A stretch of 64,000 nt of DNA from Lingula anatina (Eukaryota > Brachiopoda > Lingulata > Lingulida > Lingulidae). Positions 50,357 through 62,461 of the stretch are shown in pieces. The stretch lies in contig NW_019773514.1 of assembly GCF_001039355.2 (NCBI RefSeq), forward strand, positions 1,422,753 to 1,486,752, written 5' to 3'. How positions within the stretch are numbered: position 1 is the first letter of the stretch; every line of letters begins with the position of its first letter. The translations under genes and the position numbers were made by a program. The notes below the pieces were generated by a model, which was not told the origin of the DNA, did not search any database, and saw only the letters and a list, made by a program, of their open reading frames with translations.

Positions 50357-51115
50357 GGCTGTTTAGTGCTAACTGGAGAACTCGTATACATATTGATCAA
50401 TATAACAAGTAGTATATGTTGTATTCATTCATTCCGCTTAAAAGCATTCTGCAAGGGATTATACCCGCTAAAATGATTTTTCTTGGAAAACAGCAATTCT
50501 CTCCTACCCACGAATCATTGCTTGAGCCATTCCTGCATTTGGGTAGTGAACACCGTTTCATTTCATTTTCAGTCTGATAGTCTAGTTTTAAATGACTGGC
50601 CAGCTGTTTAAACATCTGCCTTCCCATGAATTAATTTTCACTTAATAAGACTACAAAATAGCGCGGTATTTTGCATCGCAGCCCTGTATATTATCAATTT
50701 TTTTTTTATTTTGCATATTATTTGCGTTTCCTTAAATTGCACTTCTCCATTTGAAGAAAAAAAGGCAAAATGCAGATGATTCTTACATGTATAATTAATA
50801 GCAGTCTTTGAAACAGCGTTATGCAGTATTTAGTTATTGATTAATCGAAAGATGCTGAGCTGAGAACAAAAAACTCCGGTTTCTTTGCTGGGAAATAATA
50901 AAATATTTCGTTTTGTTGGGTTTTCTTGGTGGGTGACAGATACAGTCTTAGGTTAACTTCGCCATTCCTTGCATACCCTTAATTAAAACATTTGTATAAT
51001 CTTGGTCCGTATAATTACAACGCTAAGGGAACGGTTATATCGAGCAGTGACAACTAGCTGGAATTCAACAATGACGTTTATATCCAGGAAAGTCACTTAT
51101 CTATTGTCCTTCATA

Positions 51116-51360
51116 CAGACTTGACATTTAATATGGAATATTTCGGTTTCGAAGGTATGCCTAGGTGAAAATGCATTCTTTTTTTCACAAACTCCGATCT
51201 CATATAAGATATGTGATTGGAGAAGTGTGTAGTCAGGTGTCTCGCTACCAATTAACTGAATACCAGGTTTGTTGCGCTGCTGCATTATGTAATATGCAGT
51301 GATTTAATTGGGTAGTGCTCCTTTGGGCTGGTCAAAGCTTGGGTTTGGCAAAGCATGGTT
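51116..51360. mobile_element. Left end of a Tc1-type element, interrupted by an unknown base
   Basis: Starts 'cagacttgacatttaatatg' right after TA (51114-51115). It follows the transposon at 3419 base by base, with scattered substitutions, to 'gcaaagcatggtt', then breaks at n (51361). Copy B has only a (TA)n run at this site. The rest of the element is missing from this sequence, possibly an assembly gap. Confidence 0.85.
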
Positions 51361-52196
51361 NATATATATGAGTGTAAACAAATGATTTGAAATGCGGTAA
51401 AATATAAATGGTTGCAAGAGGTCCATTCATTTTTAAGTAAAAATAAAAAAAACTTTATATTAACAATACGTTGATTTATTCCACCTAATGCTCAGCAGTC
51501 GCATTTTAAATTACGCATGGTGAACAACGATTAATGGGAAACAAAGTACGAGTATTACGTGGCCCTATATGTATGTATATTAAAATTCGCACAAATGACA
51601 TTCCAAACTTATAAATAGACAACTAATAGATATGTGAATAAATAAATCCGATAGTAAATAAATAAGACAAAGTTGCATTCGACCTTTGTGATAGTTATTT
51701 ATTTATGATAGACATATAATGGAAACGGGTTCGCCGCAAATCCATCAATAAAACCGAAGTGATAACATTTGATAGCTTTAATAGGGTTCTAATTAGATCA
51801 GTTAGAAGGAAGGTTCATTTATTTTCGACTAGTCCGCAACAGATGATGTTATTGAATTTTCCAAATGGTATAGATTGATTACATGTAAAAAGCGATTAAT
51901 TGCGGTAAAAATGATGTGGTTTTAATGTTGTTGGTCACCCTTTTTTGCCTCGTGCGCAACCACACCGCTAGCCTTTCTATTTTTTGCGTATACTGGGGGA
52001 CTATGTACAGGGTACCCTCTACCAGGGCCACAGATTGACTTTTCACAAGATATTCACAGATATGTCTTTAGATAAACAGACGGTCATTCTCTGTGGCTTG
52101 TGGAAAATTTGCCTATAATATCTACCACCCTGGTAGCAATGTATTTTTAAAAGTTGAAAATTTAGTGCCAGTTAACGGATCAATAACGGTCTCCTT

Positions 52197-52415
52197 ATAC
52201 CCCCTTTACACTGGACGGCGTCCTTTCTGCGTCCAGCAGTACGGCCCCATTTGAGAGTTAAAAATTATAATACTTTACGTACCGACAACTGGTCGATCAT
52301 TGAGCATTCGTTCTGATACAAAATCAATACTCGTGCCTCCTTATTAAGATCACAGCGATGCCAAATTTCATGGTCGCAGAAAGGAGGTTGTAGTTTCAAG
52401 GGGGTTTTATGCTCA
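52197..52415. mobile_element. MITE of the 49,666 family, reverse orientation (copy A)
   Basis: Contains 'tttacactggacggcgtcct', then the reverse complement of the interior of 49666-49877, down to 'atggtcgcagaaaggagg' and a decayed right end. Also present in copy B (60004-60220), so it predates the duplication. Confidence 0.8.
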
Positions 52416-52419
52416 CGAG

Positions 52420-53640
52420 AGGTTCACAAACACTTGCAATGTGAGTATATGCAACGTTCGCAGACAAGGGATTTTTTAATGCAACTAATGTTAAGTTCCC
52501 AGACAAAAGATCAGCATTATGTATACACAATGAAATATAATTTATTCAATAAAAGAACATAATGACAATGCCATAGTCACCTCTATCATCAATGAATTTT
52601 TAACTCAAAAACTTAAAAGTACTTTCATCTAGACTTTTTATCATGTAATTCATTTAATTTGTCTTATCATTTTTCTGAATAATGTCATTTGTACAAGATA
52701 AACAACACAAAATCTAATCAATCGTTCTATTATCATATGTCAAACAGTGTTCAAAAGCAAATGTTTTCAAAATAGTACCAAGGGTATAGCACCGGGGACT
52801 GCACATCGTAATGCCAGCTAGAGTGGGTTCCTGTCAGTCCCCTCAATTATATGAATATTCCTTAAAGAGACATAAGAAAAATACAGGTATACCTTATAAA
52901 CACTAAATACGACTTGAACATAACAATCACTACACGTTAATAACAAAGAGCCCATCGGTAATTGACACATGACATAGTTACGTTTGGATAATATTGTGTT
53001 TTAGTGAATCAGACATATTTAATCGCTGGTGTCAGTGTGCTGTACACATGTTTAATTATAATATTATTAATCATGACAATAATTAATTTCTTTGAAAAGC
53101 GTTACACAAACGTACTGCTTACAAATGTACCTTATGCAAATCCTAAGACCCACAATCAAACTAAACTATAAAAAACGTAATATAAGATAAAAGAGACATA
53201 AAATTAACCATAAAATCATTTAAATAAAGAAAGTTTACACTAAAAGGAGTTTACGCCACAATCAAAAGACACCCTTGACCACTACCAGTATACAAGAAAC
53301 TTCAAATTTCCTGGAAATTACATCAATTTATCTATTATCAGACAGGCATATTGTACCTAAACTGTTGAGATAAGTTCTAATAAGAATGACTTAAAACTCA
53401 AAATGAATTAATTTGACAGTTATTTTTTCAACGGTTTTAGATGAACATATACTCCCCTAGAAAAAAGTTTCAACCTTACCGCAATTATGTACATTGCTAC
53501 AAGGGTACCTATAGTTTCAATTTTTTGTATTTCATAACAGCTAGGAAACCGATCAACGTTACAATTGGAAATTGGGGGTGTAAATAGCATAACATTGAAC
53601 TACCTAGCGAAACCATTGGAATGCTCCACCACCTATTATT
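52420..53640. other. Intergenic, copy A, no gene recognised
   Basis: AT-rich, no exon-like ORF. Nearly identical in copy B (60220-61440). Confidence 0.5.
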
Positions 53641-53778
53641 TTTTAAATTCGGCTCCTAAGTGAGAGGAATACGTTCTTTGCCAAGGAGGTCGACATAGGA
53701 GGCAGTTTTGACCTACGGTATTGCCAGCAGGTTGGGTTGTTTCAGAGCACATCGACGAAATTGCCTTTGTGAAGTAGA

Positions 53779-54535
53779 TTGAAGGAAACCACAGCCAGAG
53801 AGGAGAGAATGTTAATACGCCTTCCTCGTGGAAAACGTTTCATGACATTAGAGGACTTGACTTTTAACAAAAACAGGACACACCATAATATGAGTTTACC
53901 GTCAGAGGAGGGATGCTCAAGTTTTTCTTTTTACTTTGTAAGGGTTGCATGTCTTCAAATGACCCTTTAATTCTCTATTCGTTGTCAGGTTCAGCGCTAG
54001 TGGTGCTGTTGCGTCCTTTAGGAATAACTTGCACGTCATTCCTGAAGACAAGACTGACCACGATCATAGAACTCTGGCATGGACACCAGCCAATAAATGA
54101 GCATTGATAATGTTCTCAGATGAAAGCGGGTTAAGCGTTGCCAGAATTTATGGACGCGTAAGGGTCTGGAGATTAACTGGTAAGAAGTATATTTCCAATT
54201 TTCTGCGTCGTTATGCATTTGATGCGTTGGCTACTATGGTGAAGGTGAGCTGGAAGTGGTCAATGGGAACCTTAAGGCAGAGCCTTGCATCCAAGTAATG
54301 GAAAGGAAACTTGAATCCAAGTAATGGAAAGGAATTCCGTCGAGAATGTTTTCGGGACCACAATCGCCCATTTATGTTTTAGTATGAAAAAGATACTCCA
54401 CGGATAGCCAATGCATCAGCCAGATTATGTGCAAACCAGATCCAGACCCCCCTCCCCAATGTGCCAGCTCAATCCCTAGATTAGAACCTCATTAAGAATA
54501 TATGGAATATTCTCGGAAATGGATAACTGATGGAT
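53779..54535 (+). pseudogene. Broken Tc1-family transposase with inserted GPCR patch, copy A
   Basis: Traces in order: an Arg-rich N-terminal piece, then MFSDESGLSVARIYGRVRVW at about 54110-54175, matching the FSDES...GR.RVWR block (second catalytic Asp region) of Tc1 transposases. Further on are a PAQSLD*NLIKNIWNILG-like remnant (family: PARSPDLNPIE..W) near 54465-54520. Several stops and frameshifts prevent function. Bases 53946-54067 come from the GPCR 3' end instead of transposase. Confidence 0.75.
53946..54067. repeat. GPCR 3'-end patch inside the transposase remnant
   Basis: 122 bp nearly identical to 54737-54858, which covers the end of the GPCR coding region. At the matching place in copy B (about 61736-61791) there are about 55 bp of transposase sequence instead. 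Confidence 0.85.
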
Positions 54536-54763
54536 AAATCTGCAAACAAAAGCGATCTCATTTAAAAGTTGAAAAAAGAACGTTGATTCATGACATGATT
54601 TTCTATATCACCTGACGCATTGCATTAGGGGTGGCACTTGTTGCTCGGCGAGTAGCCTATATATGCATGGTTGAAAAGGTTGCAAGGTAATGATATACCC
54701 AGGTTTTTATAAAATTGAAAGGAGTAGCGTTCGTTGCATGTCTTCAAATGACCCTTTTATTTT

Positions 54764-55274
54764 CTATTCGTTGTCAGGTTCAGCGCTAGTGGTGCTGTTG
54801 CGTCCTTTAGGAATAACTTGCACGTCATTCCTGAAGACAAGACTGACCACGATCATAGCGACCCCTTGAATGCAGTTGCATCCAAACATCAGCATGCAGT
54901 AGTCATGAGTCTGGCTGTAAATTGACAGACCCACCAAGGCTACACCAAATGCCTGAGCTAAGGAACAGACTGCACTCACAGATGCTAATCTGCAGCTATC
55001 CATATAACTTCTGTGAGCGGACACGGCACACCTCTCATCACGCAGTACACGCACCAACCGCAAAAACATCACTACATTAAGAAAGACCGCTACCATAGCA
55101 GGGCAGGCCATAAGGAGCATATAGCCATTCAAATCTGTAAAGAAGCATGTCCCTTGGCTATATGAAACACTAATGAATGGTTGTTCTCTTATTTCAAAAA
55201 GAAAGCCAAGTGAAACTATCAAAAGTGCAAATGCGTAACTGATCGCGGTACATATCGATAGGTGTCGCTTTTGG
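54764..55274 (-). pseudogene. Truncated class-B-type GPCR, copy A
   Basis: Encodes the last ~170 residues (TM4 end to C-terminus) of the receptor at 62462, with four amino-acid differences in the 152-residue stretch checked. The frame stops being homologous at about 55271, next to the unknown base 55275. The first half of the receptor is missing, so this copy cannot make a seven-helix protein. If the duplication is an assembly artefact, this is simply the other allele. Confidence 0.8.
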
Positions 55275-55490
55275 NTTGTAATATTGTCAGAAAATATCTC
55301 TGGGTCTGCTCCTGTTATTGACCATGTTACCCGTTGTGCAAGATTAAAATTCAGTGTTGACTGACAGTGCTATTATAAGCATTATTTATTATTGCATCAA
55401 AATTGACAAAATGACCTTTTTTGCATCTTTATTTTCTGTTTTTTGTCTGTACATTTGACAGCTTTGCTGCCTTGTTAATAATTATCTGAA
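55275..55490. other. Junction between copies A and B
   Basis: Starts with an n. Bases 55283-55310 ('gtcagaaaatatctctgggt') are an end fragment of the 167-bp MITE-like repeat. The rest is unique. Copy B homology begins at 55491. Confidence 0.7.
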
Positions 55491-56109
55491 ATGTTTTGAC
55501 CTAACGAGATAGTGACCCAGTGCAAGCCTTCGGATTCAAATTTGGCAGAAAAAATAGCCAATGCCATTCTCACAAGTACAATGTATGTGCAGTAGTATCG
55601 ACCTAGCATGAGTTTGTATTTTTTTCTTATTTTTCAGCTGGAGTCTCAAGTCCATGTTTGGTAGACTATGCAACATTATATCTTCAGAGGATAATAAAGA
55701 TGGTTTATGATAAATAACAGAGAAAAAATCAGTCGAATTTATGTGAGATCCTTTTCTCGTTTGAATATGGGAAATGAAAAGCTTTTGAGTCTGATATAAA
55801 CGGTGATATAAAACATGTTTAAAATCTTATCACGTACAACTAAGAAAGCACTCAGGGATTTCAGATTTCTCATTATTACTAATTATTCAGTCATCCACTA
55901 ATTAATTAGCTGAATATCATTATTTTAAATTATTCCTTTTTTTCAATATTTAATAAGTTAATCACCATAATTTCATTAACCGACATATCCATAATTTCAT
56001 TAACCGACAAACAGCAAACAGAGCCGAAAAGTTATAATTACATTCGTGGCGGAGGCAACAAATGTGACGAATCCAACGAGTACGTTATGTCCATAGAGAA
56101 ATGACCCTA

Positions 56110-56274
56110 AGGTGCGGATTTAGGCCGTTTACTGGGTCTTGCGGAAGACGGTCAGATTGTCAAGTTTACATTGACGAGTATCTAATTTTCCTGCCGGAAG
56201 ACGGTCAAAAATGAAGAATGGATCAACAAAGATAATTGGGAAGACTGTAAGAAAATATCTCTGAATCCGCCTCT
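56110..56274. mobile_element. ~167-bp MITE-like repeat, copy 3
   Basis: Duplicate of 48060-48224 with few changes. Confidence 0.75.
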
Positions 56275-56295
56275 GAATGTATGTGTTTAACTTAC

Positions 56296-56368
56296 CAGCC
56301 AAGAAAAAGAAGTAATATAACTTGCATGGTAGGAGCGGAGTGTTGATTTTCACCGGCCTACACTTCAT
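56296..56368 (-). pseudogene. Orphan first exon of the MFSD6-like gene
   Basis: Identical in translation to exon 48246-48318 (MKCRPVKINTPLLPCKLYYF then FFLA) with its GTAAG donor intact. No transporter exon follows before copy A on this strand, so it could only work by splicing across the entire copy A, which has its own exon 1. It might act as an alternative promoter and first exon. Confidence 0.8.
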
Positions 56369-57164
56369 TGTGAATCACTAAAGTAAAAAATAAATGACTG
56401 AAAAAGGAGATATATATTCTTTACTGGATCAATTTGCAGTGCATGTCTCACTCTAAACACAATACAAAGGCACAGATAAAATAAACAGTCTACATATAGC
56501 AGAAAATTTAATTATGATAGTGGAGCTATACATGTAGGCACATTTAGGCATAAGACAAGATGAAACATAAATAAAAAATACATGAAAGTCACTTTCAACC
56601 GTCACCTTGTTTACATTTGTATTGTATGGCTCTCAGTCATAAAGTTAATGGCAGCAGCTAGCAGTTAACCAGGCCATATCATCCTTGTCTCCTTGCCTTG
56701 TATAGTAAACACATTTATATTCTAAGGTTGACTCCATAGTGTCTGCTTTAACCAAATATAATGCGCGACCTATTTATTTCCGACAACAATTTTGTACATA
56801 TTCTCTCAATGAGAACGCAGCCATAGTCTCCAATGTACTAGTATTAAATGGTGATATAAATAGAAAAGATCTACCACATGACGTGAAATGCATGCTGTGC
56901 ATATATACCGGTCTTCACAATGCACAGCAAAATATTAAAGATGTACAAAAAAGAATCGTCACGCCATTCGTATTACGTGTATCACCTACCTGGTTTTTTA
57001 GCAGCCTACGTATTTGTCACAAGTATATACCAGTAGCTGCAGTAGCTGTGGTTAGGTTGCCCTATGACCTGATTGGCAACGTGCGTCGTGTTACAACAAA
57101 AGAAGGGTGAAAACAGCATATGCGTCGGTTGTATATACCCTCTGTTATCACGGGCCTCTAAATA

Positions 57165-57210
57165 CACAGGGGGCTATACTTTACATATACTTAAAGTATA
57201 GCCCCCTGTG
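57165..57210. repeat. Perfect 17-bp hairpin, copy B
   Basis: Same stem as 49128-49173; one base differs in the loop. Confidence 0.85.
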
Positions 57211-57831
57211 GGAAAACACCCAATCGGCTCGTTTGGTGTCATGTAACTACCCTGCCCCTACCCTCCTCTTAAACGGTGTCTCTGTAGTACCGGTACATAT
57301 ACTTTCTTCATACTGACTACGCCAGACTGAGCTGGTGAAAATGTGCAGAAATAAAGTAATAGCAACAATAAAAAATTACATAGATAAATATCATCAAAAT
57401 TATATGTATAATATACATCGTCATTACATGTACATATCCAGAATTTCATATACATATGCTAGGTGCGCTCTTAATGTCGGGTCAACTTCTCATAGCACTG
57501 ATCGTACGCTAGCATCATACTGCAAGTTTTGTATATGTCACAGGCCAGGTATCAATCTAGTCCGCTTCCTAACAGGCCCACGTCCCAATTGGGTCTTTGC
57601 ATTGTTAACAGCATAATGAGTATGCTAATTGGCCAAGTAATTTACATGGCCAAACCCATTTTCTCCATGACATACTATGGCTTGTGTTATGAAAGTTAGT
57701 GTTTGTAAGGAAATCAAACTTTTTTGCCCGGAATGCTCGCGGCGAGCATTAGACCTGACAATGCCAAATTCACCATTTACACTGGACGGCGTCCTTTCTG
57801 CGTCCTTTGTGCGACCATGAAACTGGCCAGG

Positions 57832-58043
57832 GCCCCGTATCTCGAAAGGATCGCTATGTTGCGCACGTGCGTTAGTGTCTCGATTCCATAACCGATTCTA
57901 TTTCGAGATACGGGGCCATGGAATCGAGACACTTGCGCGCGTGCGTCTCGATTTCATGGCCCCGTATCTCGAAATAGAATCGGTTATGGAATCGAGACAC
58001 TAACACACGTGCGCAACATAGCGAACCTTTCGAGATACGGAGC
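57832..58043. mobile_element. 212-bp palindromic transposable element, present only in copy B
   Basis: Flanked by CCAGG at 57827-57831 and 58044-58048; copy A has a single CCAGG at the same site. Outer arms of ~85 bp are near-perfect inverted repeats, beginning 'gccccgtatctcgaaa' and ending with 'cgagatacggagc'. The ~40-bp centre ('atggaatcgagac' ... 'gtctcgatttcat') is itself palindromic around 'gcgcgcgtgc'. No ORF. A 5-bp duplication with foldback structure is unlike the TTA or TA elements nearby; superfamily not assigned. Confidence 0.9.
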
Positions 58044-58076
58044 CCAGGACGTCGTTGGACGCTCAAAGAACGCACG

Positions 58077-58391
58077 GTGATCGCTAACAATACGTTTCTC
58101 GGCCTTGGTTACTTGAAGCAAGGTGAGATAAAAAGGTCACATCGACGGCAACTTAACCACCGGGGCACAGTGTTACATATGTTTCCTGTAGGCAACACAT
58201 GGAGGAGCAGATTAAAAAAGGCTGAGGACCAGGGTGTCATTGAGAAAGTTACAGGCCCAACAGCCTGGGTCTCTCCCATCGTAGCCGATCCCAAACATGG
58301 AAAAGTGAAAGTTTTTGTAGATACGAGTGCAGTAAATAATGCATACCGGTCATGTCTCTTAGAAAAACCAAACTACCAGTCACTTATTTAG
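58077..58391 (+). pseudogene. Ty3/Gypsy-type reverse transcriptase fragment, copy B
   Basis: Duplicate of 50042-50356 with the same 104-codon length and a few substitutions. The frame is preserved in both copies, which fits recent duplication rather than selection. Confidence 0.75.
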
Positions 58392-59144
58392 GGCTGTTTA
58401 GTGCTAACTGGAGAACTCGTATACATATTGATCAATATAACAAGTAGTATATGTTGTATTCATTCATTCCGCTTAAAAGCATTCTGCAACGGATTATACC
58501 CGCTAAAATGATTTTTCTTGGAAAACAGCAATTCTCTCCTACCCACGAATCATTGCTTGAGCCATTCCTGCAGTCGGGTAATGAACAACGTTTCATTTCA
58601 TTTTCAGTCTGATAGTTTAGTTTTAAATGACTGGCCAGCTTTTTAAACATCTGCCTTTCCATAAATTAGTTTTCACTTAATAAGACTACAAAATAGCGCG
58701 GTATTTTGCATCGCAGCCCTGTATATTATTAATTTTTTTAAATTTTGCATATTATTTGCGTTTCCTTAAATTGCACTTCTCCATTTGAAGAAAAAAAAGG
58801 CAAAATGCAGATGATTCTTACATGTATAATTAATAGCCGTCTTTGAAACAGCGTTATTCAGTATTTAGTTATTGATTAATCGAAAGATGCTGAGCTGAGA
58901 ACAAAAAACTCCGGTTTCTTTGCTGGGAAATAATAAAATATTTCGTTTTGTTGGGTTTTCTTGGTGGGTGACAGATACAGCCTTGGGTTAACTCCGCCAT
59001 TCCTTGCATACCCTTAATTAAAACATTTGTATAATCTTGGTCCGTATAATTACAACACTAAGGGAACGGTTATATCGAGCAGTGACAACTAGCTGGAATT
59101 CAAAAATGACGTTTATATCCAGGAAAGTCACTTATCCATTGTCC

Positions 59145-59148
<4 letters not shown>

Positions 59149-59176
<28 letters not shown>
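59149..59176. repeat. (TA)n microsatellite
   Basis: About fourteen TA units at the place where copy A carries the Tc1 end and unknown base. Confidence 0.9.
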
Positions 59177-59180
<4 letters not shown>

Positions 59181-60003
59181 TGTAAACAAATGATTTGAAA
59201 TGCGGTAAAATATAAATGGTTGCAAGAGGTCCATTCATTTTTAAGTAAAAATAAAAAAAACTTTATATTAACAATACGTTGATTTATTCCACCTAATGCT
59301 CAGCAGTCGCATTTTAAATTACGCATGGTGAACAACGATTAATGGGAAACAAAGTACGAGTACTAAGTGGCCCTATATGTATGCATATTAAAATTCGCAC
59401 AAATGACATTCCAAACTTATAAATAGAAAACTAATAGATAAGTGAATAAATAAATCCGTTAGTAAATAAATAAGAGAAAGTTGCATTCGACCTTTGTGAT
59501 AGTTATTTATTTATGATAGACATATAATGGAAACGGGTTCGCCGCAAATCCATCAATAAAACCGAAGTGATAACATTTGATAGCTTTAATAGGGTTCTAA
59601 TTAGATCAGTTAGAAGGAAGGCTCATTTATTTTCGACTAGTCCGCACAGATGATGTTATTGAATTTTCCAAATGGTATAGATTGATTGCATGTAAAAAGC
59701 GATTAATTGCGGTAAAAATGATGTGGTTTACATGTTGTTGGTCACCCTTTTTTTGCCTTGTGCGCAACAACACCGCTAGCCTTTCTCTTTTTGCGTATAC
59801 TGCGGGAGTATGTTCAGGGTACCCTCTACCAGGGCCACAGATTGACTTTTCACAAGATATTCACAGATATGTCTTTAGATAAACAGACGGTCATTCTCTG
59901 TGGCTTGTGGAAAATTTGCCTATAATATCTACCACCCTGGTAGCAATGTATTTTTAAAAGTTGAAAATTTAGTGCCAGTTAACGGATCAATAACGGTCTC
60001 CTT

Positions 60004-60220
60004 ATACCCCCTTTACACTGGACGGCGTCCTTTCTGCGTCCAGCAGTACGGCCCCATTTGAGAGTTAAAAATTATAATACTTTACGTACCGACAATTGGT
60101 CGATCATTGAGCATTCGTTCTGATACAAAATCAATACTCGTGCCTCCTTATTAAGACCACAGCGATGCCAAATTTCATGGTCGCAGAAAGGAGGTTGTAG
60201 TTTCAAGGGGGTTTTATGCT
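60004..60220. mobile_element. MITE of the 49,666 family (copy B)
   Basis: Counterpart of 52197-52415. Confidence 0.8.
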
Positions 60221-61440
60221 AACGAGAGGTTCACAAACACTTGCAATGTGAGTATATGCAACGTTCGCAGACAAGGGATTTTTTAATGCAACTAATGTTA
60301 AGTTCCCAGACAAAAGATCAGCATTATGTATACACAATGAAATATGATTTATTCAATAAAAGAACATAATGACAATGCCATAGTCACCTCTATCATCAAT
60401 GAATTTTTAACTCAAAAACTTAAAAGTACTTTCATCTAGACTTCTTATCATGTAATTCATTTAATTTGTCTTATCATTTTTGTGAATAATGTCATTTGTA
60501 CAAGATAAACAACACAAAATCTAATCAATCGTTCTATTATCATATGTCAAACAGTGTTCAAAAGCAAATGTTTTCAAAATAGTACCAAGGGTATAGCACC
60601 GGGGACTGCACATCGTAATGCCAGCTAGAGTGGGTTCCTGTCAGTCCCCTCAATTATATGAATATTCCTTAAAGAGACATAAGAAAAATACAGGTATACC
60701 TTATTAACACTAAATACGACTTGAACATAACAATCACTACACGTTAATAACAAAGAGCCCCTCGGTAATTGACACATGATATAGTTACGTTTGGATAATA
60801 TTGTGTTTTAGTAAATCAGACATATTTAATCGCTGGTGTCAGTGTGCTGTACACATGTTTAATTATAATATTATTAATCATGACAATAATTAATTTCTTT
60901 GAAAAGCGTTACACAAACGTACTTCTTACAAATGTACCTTATGCAAATCCTAAGACCTACAATCATAAATAAACTAAACTATAAAAAACGTAATATAAGA
61001 TAAAAGAGACACAAAATTAACCATAAGATCATTTAAATAAAGAAAGTTTATACTAAAAGGAGTTTACGCCACAATCAAAAGACACCCTGGACCACTACCA
61101 GTATACAACAAACTTCAAATTTCCTGGAAATTACATCAATTTTTCTATTACCAGACAGGCATATTGTACCTAAACTGTTGAGATAAGTTCTAATAATAAT
61201 GACTTAAAACTCAAAATGAATTTATTTTTTCAACGGTTTTAGATATACACATACTCCCCTAGCAAAAAGTTTCAACCCTACCGCAATTATGTACATTGTT
61301 ACAAGGGTACCTATAGTTTAAATTTTTTGGTATTTCATAACAGCTAGGAAACCGATCAACGTTTAAATTGGAAATTGGGGGTGTAAATAGCATAACATTG
61401 ACCTACCTAGCGAAACCATTGGAATGCTCCACCACCTATT
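60221..61440. other. Intergenic, copy B, no gene recognised
   Basis: AT-rich, counterpart of 52420-53640. Confidence 0.5.
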
Positions 61441-61569
61441 ATTCTCCTAAGTGAGAGGAATACGTTCTTTGCCAAGCAGGTCGACATAGGAGGCAGTTTT
61501 GACCTACGGTATTGCCAGCAGGTTGGGTTGTTTCAGAGCACATGGACGAAATTGCCTTTGTGAGGTAGA

Positions 61570-62230
61570 TTGAAGGAAACCACAGCCAGAGAGGAGAGAA
61601 TGTTAATACGCCTTCCTCGTGAAAAACGTTTCATGACATTAGAGAACTTGACTTTTAACAAAAACAGGACACACCATATATCTGAGTTTACTGTCAGAGG
61701 AGGGATGCTCAATTTTTCTTTTTACTTTGGAAGGGTTTCTGTTAGGAGACCAGCGATCGTTGCCAGTCGAGGTAGATGGTGTACAACTGGAACTCTGGCA
61801 TGGACACCAGCCAATAAATGAGCATTGATAATGTTCTCAGATGAAAGCGGGTTAAGCGTTGCCAGAATTTATGGACGCGTAAGGGTTTGGAGATCAGCTG
61901 GTAAGAAGTATATTTCCAATTTTCTGCGTCGTTATGTATTTGATGCATTGGCTACTATGGTGAAGGTGAGCTGGAAGTGGTCAACGGGAACCTTAAGGCA
62001 GAGCCTTGCATCCAAGTAATGGAAAGGAAACTTAAGGAATTCCGTCGAGAATGTTTTCGGGACCACAACCACCCATTTATGTTTTAGTATGAAAAAGATA
62101 CTCCACGGATAGCCAGATTATGTGAAAACCAGATCCAGACACCCCTCCCCAATGTGCCAGCTCATTCCCTAGATTAGAACCTCATTAAGAATATATGGAA
62201 TAGCCTATTCTCGGAAATGGATAACTGATG
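61570..62230 (+). pseudogene. Broken Tc1-family transposase, copy B
   Basis: Same remnant as in copy A but without the GPCR patch, so the order reads better: an Arg-rich start, RRPAIVASRG.W and LAWTPANK (compare RRP....H...RL.WA), then MFSDESGLSVARIYGRVRVW at about 61831. The stop codon between 61819 and 61825 and later breaks rule out activity. Confidence 0.78.
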
Positions 62231-62461
62231 GATAAATCTGCAAACAAAAGCGATTTCATTTAAAAGTTGAAAAAAGAACATTGATTCATGACATGATTTT
62301 CTATATCACCTGACGCATTGCATTAGGGGTGGCACTTGTTGCTCGGCGAGTAGCCTATATATGCATGGTTGAAAAGGTTGCAAGGTAATGATATACCCAG
62401 GTTTTTATAAAATTGAAAGGAGTAGCGTTCGTTGCATGTCTTCAAATGACCCTTTTTTTCT

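Larger units (their letters stand above)
47444..55274. repeat. Copy A of an ~8-kb tandemly repeated segment
   Basis: Collinear with 55491-62969, same orientation, starting offset 8,047 bp. It begins inside intron 1 of the MFSD6-like gene and ends inside the GPCR reading frame at the unknown base 55275. Compared with B it has an extra MITE (49666-49877), a Tc1 end plus n (51116-51361) and a 120-bp GPCR-derived patch (53946-54067). It lacks the palindrome seen at 57832. Confidence 0.95.
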
